A program made the position numbers and the translations under genes. From assembly GCF_946480185.1 (NCBI RefSeq), contig NZ_CAMLIG010000001.1:186001-250000 (forward strand): DNA of 64,000 nucleotides. Reading direction: 5' to 3'. Within the stretch, counting starts at the first letter, position 1; each line of letters opens with the position of its first letter. The notes beneath the pieces are model-generated. The model ran no database searches. It was not told where the DNA came from and worked only from the letters and a program-made list of their open reading frames with translations. The DNA comes from an uncultured Pedobacter sp. (lineage in GTDB: Bacteria; Bacteroidota; Bacteroidia; Sphingobacteriales; Sphingobacteriaceae). This document shows positions 8,783-17,836 of the stretch, piece after piece.

Positions 8783-9754
8783 TTAAACCGGAATGTAAAA
8801 TTTAGTGATATAGTTTTTAACTTCTTCATCGTTTTTAGCATGATGTATTTTTGCGCCTGACAATTTTGGGAAAAGCTTTTGGAAACACCCGAAATGATGT
8901 TCGGGTCCTTTTTTTGATAAAATGATGTTTTCGCCTTCAAAACAACTTGCCAATGCGGCAGTTCCGCCGTGTATTGATAAAAACTTAGTAGCATTAGCGT
9001 AAACACATAGCTGAAAATGGTTGAAATTATTTGCTTTAATCAAGTTTTCGCGGTACAAATCTTCCATCAAAATCACGTTCGGGTATTTTTCTTTGATGAA
9101 ATCATATTCGTTTAAATCATTCACCTCGCTGGTATCTGATGTAATTTGATCCGGACGCGGACGGTTATATATAATTTGGTAATGTGCGCCAAGCTGATCA
9201 AAAATAAATTTCAGCATCTCTATACTAAAATAACTGATTGGCGGACCGTCCCACTCTGTATTGTAACGGTTGGCGACCACTAGAATGGGTTTATCGTAAG
9301 TATAAATAGTGTTTTTAAAATGGGCTTTAAATGGCACTTTCTCCCATTTCTTCATATCATAATTATGGCTGTATAAAATCCGCGGGGTTTCGTAATTATA
9401 ATTGCCCTCGTTGGTTCGTACATCATAAACCTCTTGATGGTTGGGCGAGAAAAAATACATTTCTGAGGTAAATTTAGCACCCTCCGTACGCAATAAAGTC
9501 CCGTTTTTATAGTGCCAATAAGCAAAGGGAATTACAAATTCGAGTTCGGGCGCAAACTCGCCATCAAAAGAAATTACCTTATATTTCTTCTTGAAAAAGT
9601 AATCTTTTAAAACGTATTTTAATTGTACAAATTGACAGTAATAAGTGTCTCTGTAATAATACCTTATATCCCAATGAAGCTTACCAAACCTTAGCCTAAC
9701 ATATAAGCTGATGAGTTTAGTTACAATATTGTTGGGTATATGCTGTGGTTTCAA
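8783..9754 (-). CDS. unassigned protein of the glycan cluster, glycosyltransferase-like
   Basis: This is a 323-residue protein with no signal peptide or membrane segment. It begins at a TTG that overlaps the upstream stop (TTGA); no ATG lies near. Visible features are NYETPRILYSHNYDMKKW, a middle IYNRPRPDQI, and a late STKFLSIHGGTAALASCFEGENIILSKKGPEHHFG-type block whose IHGG resembles the donor-binding end of GT61-like or GT-B enzymes. I do not recognise the family firmly. Position between a flippase and a GT2 supports a role in glycan assembly. Confidence 0.7.
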   Translation of the reverse strand: MKPQHIPNNIVTKLISLYVRLRFGKLHWDIRYYYRDTYYCQFVQLKYVLKDYFFKKKYKVISFDGEFAPELEFVIPFAYWHYKNGTLLRTEGAKFTSEMYFFSPNHQEVYDVRTNEGNYNYETPRILYSHNYDMKKWEKVPFKAHFKNTIYTYDKPILVVANRYNTEWDGPPISYFSIEMLKFIFDQLGAHYQIIYNRPRPDQITSDTSEVNDLNEYDFIKEKYPNVILMEDLYRENLIKANNFNHFQLCVYANATKFLSIHGGTAALASCFEGENIILSKKGPEHHFGCFQKLFPKLSGAKIHHAKNDEEVKNYITKFYIPV

Positions 9755-10638
9755 ATCTTGCTCCCGTTTAAATATTCTGTTAAGCGCTTTGAGTGAAGTT
9801 TTAAACGATACTTAAATGCTTTTAAAATTCCACCCTCGGCAATTAACCTACGCGAAGAGGTGAAAACCGCGGCTTTATTGCTGGTTACTAACTTTAGCTT
9901 TCCGGTTTTCATCAGGTTTACTGCCATGCGGCCGTCTTCAGATTCATCTACATAATATTCGCTACCAATGGCATTGTCAAATTTACGAACGTTTTTAACT
10001 TTAAAACCTCCATTAGCCAAGCCAATTGCTGTAATAAAACCCATATTAAATCCCAAAAAGTTGATATGCTCTCGTTTGCGTTTTCTTAATCTTATAATCA
10101 CACCGGCAAAGCGTTCATAAATCCAAAAGAAAAACCTATTGTAATCATTCTCTGGGATAAACGCATATCTGCCATATACACCAACTATTTCATTCTCTTT
10201 TTCTAAAGGAGCAACCATTGCATCAATCCATCCCGGCGGATAAAAGGTATCCGAATCTGCACATAAATGGAATTTGCCTTTCGCTTTTTCTAGTCCTAAC
10301 TGCCGGGCAAAGGTTATTCCTTGCTTCTCTTCAAAATAACTTCTTACACCTAATGTATCTAAAACTTCTTGGGTTTTATCTGTTGAATTGTTGTTAATGA
10401 CTACAAGTTCCACCTTTCTTTTAGTAGTACTTGACGCCAAAGAGGATAGTGTTCTGAAAATATTGTTCTCCTCATTCCATGCAGGAATCATGATAGAAAC
10501 TTCAGGTGCCACATCCTCAAATTTGCTGATTCTGGTTTTGATATCGGTAAGCTCGGCTTGGGTCAAATCAGAAAATCCTTTATTAAAATAAAGATGCCTT
10601 TTTAACCACGAAGGGAGTTTAAACAAGGCTACGGCCAT
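9751..10638 (-). CDS. GT2-family glycosyltransferase
   Basis: The 295-residue GT-A enzyme has the start EVSIMIPAWNEENNIFRTL at about 45-63, VELVVINNNSTDKT, and the DSD metal site in HLCADSDTFYPPGW. The acceptor-side block has a DESEDGRMA motif near residue 235. It is predicted cytoplasmic. It overlaps its neighbours on both sides (4 bp downstream, about 20 bp upstream), so it is part of one operon. Sugar specificity is unknown. Confidence 0.88.
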   Translation of the reverse strand: MAVALFKLPSWLKRHLYFNKGFSDLTQAELTDIKTRISKFEDVAPEVSIMIPAWNEENNIFRTLSSLASSTTKRKVELVVINNNSTDKTQEVLDTLGVRSYFEEKQGITFARQLGLEKAKGKFHLCADSDTFYPPGWIDAMVAPLEKENEIVGVYGRYAFIPENDYNRFFFWIYERFAGVIIRLRKRKREHINFLGFNMGFITAIGLANGGFKVKNVRKFDNAIGSEYYVDESEDGRMAVNLMKTGKLKLVTSNKAAVFTSSRRLIAEGGILKAFKYRLKLHSKRLTEYLNGSKI

Positions 10639-11422
10639 AAATTTTACGCTTTATTTTAAAGATAAACAATTCGAGATTAAACCTAACATAACGGTAAACC
10701 ATTCGGGCAAAAACCGTAAAATAACGATTACTGTTGCGCAGAAAATTTCTTTTTACGGTGCTTGGTTCTTCAGCCATATTCTCTTGCGATAGCAACACAT
10801 TGATGTCATCGTAAAAATATGCTTTAGGCTTTCCGGCCAATACCTGCATCATCATATTATATTCTGTACGGTCTGGCTTTATACCTTCTGGATATTCTCC
10901 AAATCTATCAAAAAAGTTTTGCCTGCGTAAATGAGGATGATCGCTATAAACATAAAACTTACGGTAGCCCTCCCAAAATTTCGCATGGCTAAAATGCATT
11001 TCAGAAAAACCATCACTCACTGGCGTTAAATTTGGGAATTTGAAATAGGCATAAAAACGAACGAAATCCAAAGTTGAATCATGCTGTAAAAACTGATGTG
11101 CTTTTTCCAACTTTGGCAAAAAACCAGCCTGCGGAACAAAATCTTCCTGTATATATAAGGTGTAGGGAGTTTCTATAACTTTTTGACCTTTATTGATATT
11201 GTTGCCTAAACCTTTATTTGTTGGGGCTTTTACCAGTTTAAAAGGATAAGATTTCTGCAACGTTTCAACAAATTCAAGATGTTCGGGTTTGCTGCCGTCA
11301 TCAGAAACTACAATTTGATAAAAATGCAGATGATGTTGCTGTAAACCTTTCAGAAGCCTTTCTAAAGATTTGCTACGATTATAATGGGTAATGAGTACAG
11401 AAATATCTTCAAAAACGGCCAT
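10619..11422 (-). CDS. GT2-family glycosyltransferase
   Basis: I chose the ATG at 11422, giving 267 residues starting MAVFEDISVLITHYNRS; a GTG lies two codons upstream. The N-terminal half is GT-A: VSDDGSKPEHLEF, APTNKGLGNNINKGQ, LYIQEDFVPQAGFL (with ED in place of DxD). The C-terminal half is basic and aromatic. It overlaps the next GT2 gene by about 20 bp. The acceptor is unknown. Confidence 0.85.
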   Translation of the reverse strand: MAVFEDISVLITHYNRSKSLERLLKGLQQHHLHFYQIVVSDDGSKPEHLEFVETLQKSYPFKLVKAPTNKGLGNNINKGQKVIETPYTLYIQEDFVPQAGFLPKLEKAHQFLQHDSTLDFVRFYAYFKFPNLTPVSDGFSEMHFSHAKFWEGYRKFYVYSDHPHLRRQNFFDRFGEYPEGIKPDRTEYNMMMQVLAGKPKAYFYDDINVLLSQENMAEEPSTVKRNFLRNSNRYFTVFARMVYRYVRFNLELFIFKIKRKIYGRSLV

Positions 11423-11468
11423 GTTCACTTAAAATTGGGCACTATGCCATAAATTAAAGAAAAATAAT

Positions 11469-12347
11469 TCAAGAAATTAATGCCCTAACCTTCTTTTTTA
11501 GTTTAATTACTGCTTTCCCAATTAATCTGCTAAAGTCGCTTTTCAAAGGCATTCCACGCCAAGGAGTTAATTCTAAATATTTAAAAAACTCTTTTCTTAA
11601 AACCTGATCAGAGTTGTAAGATTTAAATATGGGTTTGATATCTAAATAATGAATACATTTTGGATTTGGATGATAGTTGTTTGCAAACCAATTCCAAAAA
11701 GGATTTACCTCCAGCCATTTTCCTGAAAAAACAACATTTAACCCGTATTGATCTGCATAGTTTACGTATGCAATATTGTCACGCATTGCTGTAAAAACCT
11801 GATTCGGGATATCTTCTGCAATCCACTTTTCACAATCTATCAGCATCATACCCGAGTTAAAATAGGGCGCATCGGCATCAATACCTAAAGCCTTATAATT
11901 TGGGATTCCGCCCCATTTACATCCTGCTGTTTTACCCACATCAAGTACCGCTGCCATGGTATAACCTTGCATATTTGTATTCCAAAGCTCAGCAACATCT
12001 GCAAGCACTACCATATCCACATCAAAATAAATCAACTTTTTTACCTCTTTCGGGACAACAAATGGCGCAAATAACCTTAAATAAGCTGTAAAAGGAAAGG
12101 CCGAATCGTCCATTGGAAACTGGACGTTTGGCGGAAATACCTCATTGGCATTTTTCCATACGATATGAAACTTTTGAGGATTTTCTATTAACGAATTAAC
12201 TTTTGCCTGATTGGCTTTGGAAATATTATCGTTTAAAATATAAAAAGTAACTGGTTCACTGGCGTGATGATTGACAATAATAGACTTAATTAGCGTTGCC
12301 ATTAAAACGGCATAATTGTTATTGCTTGCTAAGGCTATTGAAATCAT
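11469..12347 (-). CDS. GT8-family glycosyltransferase
   Basis: The 292-residue protein matches GT8 galactosyl/glucosyltransferases of lipopolysaccharide type. It has an N-terminal SIALASNNNYAVLMATLIKS, the LIYFDVDMVVLADVAELW block with its DxD site, and the later PYFNSGMMLIDCEKW and HYLDIKPIFK. These retaining enzymes transfer glucose or galactose from UDP-sugars. It is first in the minus-strand glycan run and separated from the next gene by 46 bp. Confidence 0.9.
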   Translation of the reverse strand: MISIALASNNNYAVLMATLIKSIIVNHHASEPVTFYILNDNISKANQAKVNSLIENPQKFHIVWKNANEVFPPNVQFPMDDSAFPFTAYLRLFAPFVVPKEVKKLIYFDVDMVVLADVAELWNTNMQGYTMAAVLDVGKTAGCKWGGIPNYKALGIDADAPYFNSGMMLIDCEKWIAEDIPNQVFTAMRDNIAYVNYADQYGLNVVFSGKWLEVNPFWNWFANNYHPNPKCIHYLDIKPIFKSYNSDQVLRKEFFKYLELTPWRGMPLKSDFSRLIGKAVIKLKKKVRALIS

Positions 12348-12409
12348 TAATTTCTACGACAGTTTAGATTCGCTAAAATAACGGTTAATTTCAAAAGAGC
12401 GCATCTATT

Positions 12410-12958
12410 TTAAAATTTTAAAACTACTTCGAAAGTATTTTTCCCTTCGGGATGATTATAATGGTAATGAAAAGAAGTGGCGCACTGTCTAATCACCATT
12501 AATCCAAAATTTTCTGGAACTTCGTTTAAAGTCAAATAATCAATTTCTGGTGGTTCTAAAAATTCAATAAGGCATTCATCTTTAACAATAAGATCCAGCT
12601 TGTAATTATTACCCAACAAGGCTGTTATTTGGGTTGGATATGTAAAATCGGTTAATGGAAAATTGCAAGCTTTCCCCGTTTTAGCATCAGAAAAAGAAAA
12701 ACGGCTACCAGAATCAATCTTTTTAATAACTATTTCATCCTCAAACCTTTCCAACTCTAAAAAAGATGTTGCTTTGGTGTGTTTCATGGCATTGGTAAGC
12801 AATTCCATAATGACCAACTTAAATTTAGACAAGCGCTTAAAATCGCCCGAAAGTGGCTCAAAATCACTCACGAAATTACAACAGGTTTCTATAAAAATTT
12901 TATAGCTTCCTATATGTACAGGGATTTCAAGCGTAAGTTTTTGGGATTTAAAGACCAT
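12410..12958 (-). CDS. anti-sigma-type ATP-binding protein (RsbW-like HATPase)
   Basis: The 182-residue protein has a GHKL ATPase N-box (KLVIMELLTNAMKHTKA near residues 47-62) and a later GLMVIRQCATSFHYHYN block. This is the layout of RsbW/SpoIIAB-type serine kinases that bind a STAS partner. It overlaps the STAS gene stop by one base (TAATG). It should phosphorylate or sequester the STAS protein. No sigma factor gene is adjacent, so its downstream target is unknown. Confidence 0.78.
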   Translation of the reverse strand: MVFKSQKLTLEIPVHIGSYKIFIETCCNFVSDFEPLSGDFKRLSKFKLVIMELLTNAMKHTKATSFLELERFEDEIVIKKIDSGSRFSFSDAKTGKACNFPLTDFTYPTQITALLGNNYKLDLIVKDECLIEFLEPPEIDYLTLNEVPENFGLMVIRQCATSFHYHYNHPEGKNTFEVVLKF

Positions 12959-13296
12959 TATTTCAGCTGTTGGATTGCTTCTTCCTTGTTACGGTAAATT
13001 TTAAATACTTTATCTAAACGGGTAAGCTCAAATAAAGCCATTACATCGCTATTAATGTTTATCAAGGCCATCTCTCCTCCTTTTGACAATACATTTTTTA
13101 AGCCCGCAACCAAAGCACCAATAAAAGAGCTGTCCATATATTCTATTTTACCCATGTCTAAAACCAGTTTAGGCGGCGTTACTTCGGTGGTATCGTATAA
13201 AAATTTCTTAAAATCTTCTGATTGATTTAGGCTTGCTTCCGACAAATTAATAGCTATCACTACAACATCGTCTATGAGTTCTTTTTTGTAATCCAT
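12958..13296 (-). CDS. STAS-domain anti-anti-sigma factor
   Basis: The 112-residue single STAS domain has the phosphorylation loop MGKIEYMDSSFIGALVAGLK, with Ser56/57 as the likely target, preceded by PKLVLDM. It would be phosphorylated by the adjacent ATPase and dephosphorylated by the PP2C phosphatase encoded 2 bp upstream. Gene order and spacing match a partner-switching module. Confidence 0.88.
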   Translation of the reverse strand: MDYKKELIDDVVVIAINLSEASLNQSEDFKKFLYDTTEVTPPKLVLDMGKIEYMDSSFIGALVAGLKNVLSKGGEMALININSDVMALFELTRLDKVFKIYRNKEEAIQQLK

Positions 13297-13297
13297 T

Positions 13298-14422
13298 TTA
13301 AAGGCGTTTAATTTGTATTAGGCTACAATCATCAACCTGGTATTTTTGGCTGTTAAATATGCTTGCAGTAATTTGTGTAAAAGGTAAGTTTTGGTTTAAA
13401 TATGTTTTAAGCTGCCCAACAAAGATTCTTAAATCGGTTTTTTTTACTCCGTTGGCTTCAAAATCTATCGCTCCGTCAGATAGGATATAAATCCTGTCTT
13501 CTGGTTGCGAGTCTATAATTTGTTCATTAAAGTTTCCGTTTTTGAAAAAACCTAACAGCAAGCCTTTTGACTTAAATTGGGTAATTTCTTTGGATTCGTT
13601 ACTATATTTCAACAACGGCAAATCACTGGCGCCAGAATAAGTAATAATTCCCTCATCATCATCAATCAAAAGTAAGCTAAGGGTAGAATAAATATCATCC
13701 AAAAACTCATCTACATGAATTACTTGATTGATGCGTTGCATAATTTGTGCAACGGAAAGGTTGCCATCAAACACGCATAATCTTATTGCAGAACGGATAT
13801 AACTCAAAAAAGTAAAAGAGAAAAACCATGCGCCCCATTTTTTTCCCATCACATCACCCAGTACAATAAAAGTATAACGGTCATCAATCCTTATAAAATC
13901 AATAAAATCTCCGCCCGGATGGTTTTGGAATGTTTTATGGAATACGTCTATTTCAAACTTTTTAAGCTTTAAATTTTTATTAGGAACATTTTTTAAATTT
14001 AAGCGATCTGCAACTAATTTAAGTTCATTTATCGATTTCTCCTTTTGTTCAACAACGGTAGCCAGAATATTTTTAATTTTTGCAACCAATTGCACAATAG
14101 GCGTGTTTTTATCTATATAATCAATTGCTTTTAAGGCTAATCCCCTGTCAATTAATATTTCCTTATTATGCGAAGTATGGAATAAAAATGGGATGTCTTT
14201 TAGTCTATTATCCCGTAACAGTCTTTTTCTAAAATCAAAACCATCCGCTTCAGGCATTTCAATATCAGAAATAATTAAATCCTGAATATTCTTTTCCAAA
14301 ATTTCAAAAGCTTCCGCTACAGAAATAGCTGTGGCTACATCAAAGCCGTTTTGTTCCAACACTTTCTGCATCAGCCTAAGCTGAAAAGGTTCATCATCAA
14401 CTAAAAGAATTTTTTTACTCAC
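13298..14422 (-). CDS. response-regulator receiver fused to PP2C (SpoIIE-type) phosphatase
   Basis: The 374-residue protein has a receiver domain (residues 3-120) with DD at 9-10, phosphoacceptor Asp53 in IISDIEMPEADGF, and a conserved FLFHTSHNKE segment. A linker leads to a SpoIIE/RsbU-type phosphatase (about 165-374). Its metal Asp residues are visible in PGGDFID, VLGDVMGKKWGAWFF, ILSDGAIDF and VDDCSLI. The normal GHG after GDV is replaced by GKKWG. It should dephosphorylate the STAS protein when its receiver is phosphorylated. No cognate kinase is adjacent. Confidence 0.88.
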   Translation of the reverse strand: MSKKILLVDDEPFQLRLMQKVLEQNGFDVATAISVAEAFEILEKNIQDLIISDIEMPEADGFDFRKRLLRDNRLKDIPFLFHTSHNKEILIDRGLALKAIDYIDKNTPIVQLVAKIKNILATVVEQKEKSINELKLVADRLNLKNVPNKNLKLKKFEIDVFHKTFQNHPGGDFIDFIRIDDRYTFIVLGDVMGKKWGAWFFSFTFLSYIRSAIRLCVFDGNLSVAQIMQRINQVIHVDEFLDDIYSTLSLLLIDDDEGIITYSGASDLPLLKYSNESKEITQFKSKGLLLGFFKNGNFNEQIIDSQPEDRIYILSDGAIDFEANGVKKTDLRIFVGQLKTYLNQNLPFTQITASIFNSQKYQVDDCSLIQIKRL

Positions 14423-14429
14423 TTATTAA

Positions 14430-14942
14430 TTATTGGTTTGAAAATTTAAAGTACGACTTAATTATTAGAAAAACACCGGTTAAAACAATAATTAGCGAAA
14501 TTAAATCCATTACAGTAAAACCGTCATTAACGCTAAAGTAAAAAATTGTAAACATTTCAAAGTATGGTGGCGCAGGTAAAATAATCATCGCAAATCCTAA
14601 AGTTACCATAACAAAACCAATAACTACCGGAATAAGCATTTCAACGTACCTTTTAACAGCAACGGATTTCACCACTTTGGTATCAATATAATTGTTCTTC
14701 AAAATTGATTCTATTTTATCCAACTTTTCTAAACGTGATAAATCATCGTCGTCAATTTTCTTGAATTCTTCAATCAGTTCTGATTCGCTCAGTTTATTGT
14801 CAATTGCTTTATTAAACCTGGTCTGCAGATTTTTGATATTATCAGAATTGATATCGGTTTGATTTAACACCCTTATCAAATCATTCAGTTTTTCATCAAC
14901 GGAAGCCTCCTGCATATTTTTAAAACTTATTGAATTTTCCAT
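14430..14942 (-). CDS. hypothetical membrane protein at the head of the partner-switching cassette
   Basis: The 170-residue protein has a charged, probably helical N-terminal 100 residues (NDLIRVLNQTDINSDNIKNLQTRFNKAI...DDDDLSRLEKLDKIES). Two transmembrane segments follow, near 106-128 and 145-165. It has no recognised domain. It lies 7 bp upstream of the receiver-PP2C gene on the same strand, so it may anchor or modulate the phosphatase at the membrane; this is inferred from position only. Confidence 0.65.
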   Translation of the reverse strand: MENSISFKNMQEASVDEKLNDLIRVLNQTDINSDNIKNLQTRFNKAIDNKLSESELIEEFKKIDDDDLSRLEKLDKIESILKNNYIDTKVVKSVAVKRYVEMLIPVVIGFVMVTLGFAMIILPAPPYFEMFTIFYFSVNDGFTVMDLISLIIVLTGVFLIIKSYFKFSNQ

Positions 14943-15003
14943 TCTGTTAATTGTATCATTGCTTTAAAACAAATTATTAATTTTAGCATCTTAATCATTG
15001 TTG

Positions 15004-15915
15004 ATGGAGCTTGTATCAATTATTACCGTAAACTATAATCAGCCTAAGGCAACTATCGCATTGCTTCAATCTTTAAAAAAACAAGATGCTGCAAACTTTG
15101 AAGTAATACTGGTGGACAATGCAAGTGATGAAAATCACGAAACTGACTTCAACAATATCTTTCCAAATCTTACCTTTATTCGTACAAAAGTCAATTTAGG
15201 TTTCGCTGGAGGCAATAATTTGGGAATTAATATTGCAAAAGGTGATTATATTTTTTTACTAAACAACGATACCGAGGTTCCGGAAAATTGCATCAGCCTA
15301 CTTGTAGAAGAATTTAAAAGCAATGAACACATTGGGCTTTTGTCGCCATTAATTCTTTATGATGATGACAAAACCGTTGTTCAATACGCAGGTTACACGC
15401 CTTTAAACTACCTTACAGCCCGAAACAAGCAAATTGGACAGTTTGATAAAAACGTAGGCCAGTTTAACGGAATAACCATAGAAACCGGTTTTTGCCACGG
15501 CGCAGCGGTAATGTGCAGAAAGGCTGATTTGCAAAAAGCAGGATTAATGGACGAGAATTATTTTTTGTATTATGAAGAATTGGACTGGTGCGAAAAGTTT
15601 AAAAAAATAGGCAAAGGCATTTATTTTACGGGCAAAACTTACATTTATCACAAAGAATCAATGTCTGTAGGGAAAGATAGCGCCATTAAAACCTACTTTA
15701 TAACCCGTAACCGGATGCTGTTCATCAGAAAAAACACAGCTATTTTAAACACCTTATTTTTTAGTGTTTATTACATTTTAATTGCTTGCCCAAAAACCAT
15801 GATGAAATATGCCATAACTGGAAAAACCCATCTTATTAAATGGGTATTAAAAGCCATTTTATGGAACTTAACACATCAAAAAAACAGTAAAGAATTGGGC
15901 TTTAAAACAAAATAA
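15004..15915 (+). CDS. GT2-family glycosyltransferase (rhamnosyltransferase-like)
   Basis: I take the ATG at 15004 (MELVSIITVNYNQP); two TTG codons precede it. The 303-residue product is a GT-A enzyme with VILVDNASDEN, NLGFAGGNNLGI, FLLNNDTEVPENC (DxD-equivalent) and the ETGFCHGAAVMCRKADL/LYYEELDWCEK block. It is close in form to WbbL-like rhamnosyltransferases. The C-terminal region has one hydrophobic stretch. Its stop overlaps the next GT2 start by 1 bp. Confidence 0.9.
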   Translation: MELVSIITVNYNQPKATIALLQSLKKQDAANFEVILVDNASDENHETDFNNIFPNLTFIRTKVNLGFAGGNNLGINIAKGDYIFLLNNDTEVPENCISLLVEEFKSNEHIGLLSPLILYDDDKTVVQYAGYTPLNYLTARNKQIGQFDKNVGQFNGITIETGFCHGAAVMCRKADLQKAGLMDENYFLYYEELDWCEKFKKIGKGIYFTGKTYIYHKESMSVGKDSAIKTYFITRNRMLFIRKNTAILNTLFFSVYYILIACPKTMMKYAITGKTHLIKWVLKAILWNLTHQKNSKELGFKTK

Positions 15916-17120
15916 TGATTGTACTTTTTTGGATTTGTATTTTTATAATTTTTTATACTTTTTTTGGCTACGGAATATTTCTGTTTGCAATTGTTAAATT
16001 AAAAAAACGGTTTGTAAAACCTTTTGAATTTTTGCCTAATGCCAGTTTACCGACAGTTTCTTTACTAATTGCCGCCTTTAACGAGGAAAGCATTATTGTA
16101 GAAAAAATTAAAAACTGTTTAGCGCTGGACTACCCAAAAGAAAAGCTACAGATTATTTTTATTACTGATGGATCATCTGATAACACACCAAATTTAGTTG
16201 CCCAATACCACGAAGTAACGCTTTTACACGAAGATACCCGGGCAGGCAAAATGGCTGCTATAAAAAGGGCCATTCCGCTTATCAAAAACGAGATTACTGT
16301 TTTTACCGATGCCAATACTTTTTTAAATGCAGTAGCAATAAAAGAATTGGTAAAACACTACCAAAACCCAAAAGTTGGCGCAGTTGCCGGCGAAAAACGG
16401 ATTATGGTAGCACAAAGTGCCGATGCAAGCGCTGCCGGAGAAGGTTTTTATTGGAAATATGAATCCACTTTAAAAAAATGGGATTACGAGCTGTACTCAA
16501 ACGTTGGCGCAGCGGGCGAACTATTCAGCATTATAACTGCGCTTTACCAGCCTGTAGAATCTGACACGATTGTGGATGACCACATGATTGCTATGCGTAT
16601 TGCAGAAAAAGGATACATTATTGCTTACGAGCCAAATGCTTATGCCTTAGAAACTGCTTCTGCCAACACAAAAGAAGAGTTAAAACGAAAAATTAGAATT
16701 GCGGCAGGCGGCATTCAATCTATCTTTAGATTAAAAAATTCCGCAAATCCTTTCTGCAATCCAATTCTCACTTTTCAGTACATCAGTCACCGCGTTTTAA
16801 GGTGGACAATTACTCCTTGGTTAATGATTTTTGTACTGTTGCTGAATGTTGCCATATCTGTTAGCTACCCTAACCTAGCAATTTATCAAATTATATTGGC
16901 GCTACAATTGTTGTTTTATATTGCAGCCATAATAGGCGCCGTTTTAGAATCAAAATCCATTAAAATTAAAGTGCTTTTCATCCCTTTTTATTTCTGTATG
17001 ATGAATTATGCAACCATTGCCGGCACATTTAGGTATTTTAAAGGAAGCCAATCTGCAGCATGGGAAAAATCGAAGAGGAGAGCCTCACCCCAGCCCTCTC
17101 CTTCGGAGAGGGAGCACTAA
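15915..17120 (+). CDS. membrane GT2 glycosyltransferase with repeat-derived C terminus
   Basis: The 401-residue enzyme has an N-terminal transmembrane helix (1-30) and a GT-A domain (PTVSLLIAAFNEES, IIFITDGSSDNT, FTDANTFLN, IVDDHMIAMRI). Three or four C-terminal transmembrane helices follow (about 295-380). It is of the chitin-synthase/hyaluronan-synthase-like type. The last dozen residues (RRASPQPSPSEREH) are the translation of a palindromic repeat at 17083-17115, so the natural C terminus was altered when that element arrived. Confidence 0.87.
   Translation: MIVLFWICIFIIFYTFFGYGIFLFAIVKLKKRFVKPFEFLPNASLPTVSLLIAAFNEESIIVEKIKNCLALDYPKEKLQIIFITDGSSDNTPNLVAQYHEVTLLHEDTRAGKMAAIKRAIPLIKNEITVFTDANTFLNAVAIKELVKHYQNPKVGAVAGEKRIMVAQSADASAAGEGFYWKYESTLKKWDYELYSNVGAAGELFSIITALYQPVESDTIVDDHMIAMRIAEKGYIIAYEPNAYALETASANTKEELKRKIRIAAGGIQSIFRLKNSANPFCNPILTFQYISHRVLRWTITPWLMIFVLLLNVAISVSYPNLAIYQIILALQLLFYIAAIIGAVLESKSIKIKVLFIPFYFCMMNYATIAGTFRYFKGSQSAAWEKSKRRASPQPSPSEREH
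17083..17115 (+). repeat. palindromic dispersed element at a gene 3' end (copy 1)
   Basis: CCCTCTCC / GGAGAGGG form an 8-bp stem at 17094-17112 around TTC, preceded by CCTCACCCCAGC. A second copy lies at 56251-56282 in inverted orientation. Relative to the gene it ends, each copy has the same direction. Here it encodes the C-terminal tail of the glycosyltransferase. Confidence 0.8.
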
Positions 17121-17230
17121 CTAAATTGCCATGAGGAAAGTTCTAACAAACTAACCACCTAAAACCTAACAAACTAACTAAATCGCCATGAGGAAAGTTC
17201 TAACAAACTAACCACCTAAAAACCAACAAA
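17117..17230. repeat. two tandem 57-bp repeats between convergent genes
   Basis: Units at 17117-17173 and 17174-17230 are nearly identical (about three differences), each built around GCCATGAGGAAAGTTC and AACAAACTAACCACC. They fill the whole gap between the glycosyltransferase stop and the Nudix stop. The Nudix stop codon (17231-17233) lies in the next CTAAC of the same motif. Confidence 0.85.
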
Positions 17231-17836
17231 CTAACCAACCGATCCAATCACCTCCAAAATATTCCCAAAAGTATTCGACCTTATTACAGCAAAATCTTTT
17301 TTGGCAAACCATTTCACTTCGGTTATTCCTTCTTCTGTTTGCGGAACCAGTTTTTGATTTCCTTTCGCTTCCATCGCATACCAATGCGAAATCTTTAAAA
17401 CAGGCTTTCCTTTAATTTCGTAAACATGGTAAGTTTTCGTGATTTTATCTTTCAGCTTCTTGATTTTTAAACCACACTCCTCCTCCACTTCACGCACTGC
17501 CGCGTCTTTCTTTTTCTCGTTACGTTCCAGCTTACCTTTTGGCAAGTCCCACCGTCCGTGACGATGGATAAACAAGTATTTTCCGTCTTCATTGCGTACC
17601 AAACCGCCCGCGGCTTCAATTATCCGGATTTTCTTTTTTATCGCTTTAAACGCCAATTCAGGTTCATCGCAAACCAGTACAAACAAAGATTTTGGATTTT
17701 TAGCTAAAGCTTGATAAAATTTTTCAAAATCAAACCCTTGAACCTCAATCAATTGATAATTGCTAAGTTCTGGAGAAACTTCAGAAGTTATAATTAGAGA
17801 CTTCTCGTTAATATAAATATTGTATTTTTGCGCCAT
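17231..17836 (-). CDS. Nudix hydrolase
   Basis: I chose the ATG at 17836 (MAQKYNIYINEKSL), 201 residues; a longer open frame upstream would run through pyrE. The Nudix box is complete at roughly residues 112-134 (GKLERNEKKKDAAVREVEE then ECG), preceded by HRHGRWDLPK. These enzymes hydrolyse nucleoside diphosphate derivatives; the substrate is unknown. The start codon shares two bases with the divergent pyrE start (CATG). The C-terminal GSVG and stop fall at the edge of a repeat tract. Confidence 0.88.
   Translation of the reverse strand: MAQKYNIYINEKSLIITSEVSPELSNYQLIEVQGFDFEKFYQALAKNPKSLFVLVCDEPELAFKAIKKKIRIIEAAGGLVRNEDGKYLFIHRHGRWDLPKGKLERNEKKKDAAVREVEEECGLKIKKLKDKITKTYHVYEIKGKPVLKISHWYAMEAKGNQKLVPQTEEGITEVKWFAKKDFAVIRSNTFGNILEVIGSVG
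17823..17830 (+). promoter_or_regulatory. -7 element of pyrE
   Basis: TATTTTTG matches TAnnTTTG and ends 4 nt before the pyrE ATG at 17835, placing the transcript start at about the start codon. The -33 side is weak. Confidence 0.5.

Noticed and set aside
17117..17230. CRISPR array from the regular repeats
   Set aside because: Only two adjoining 57-bp units without unique spacers and no cas genes.
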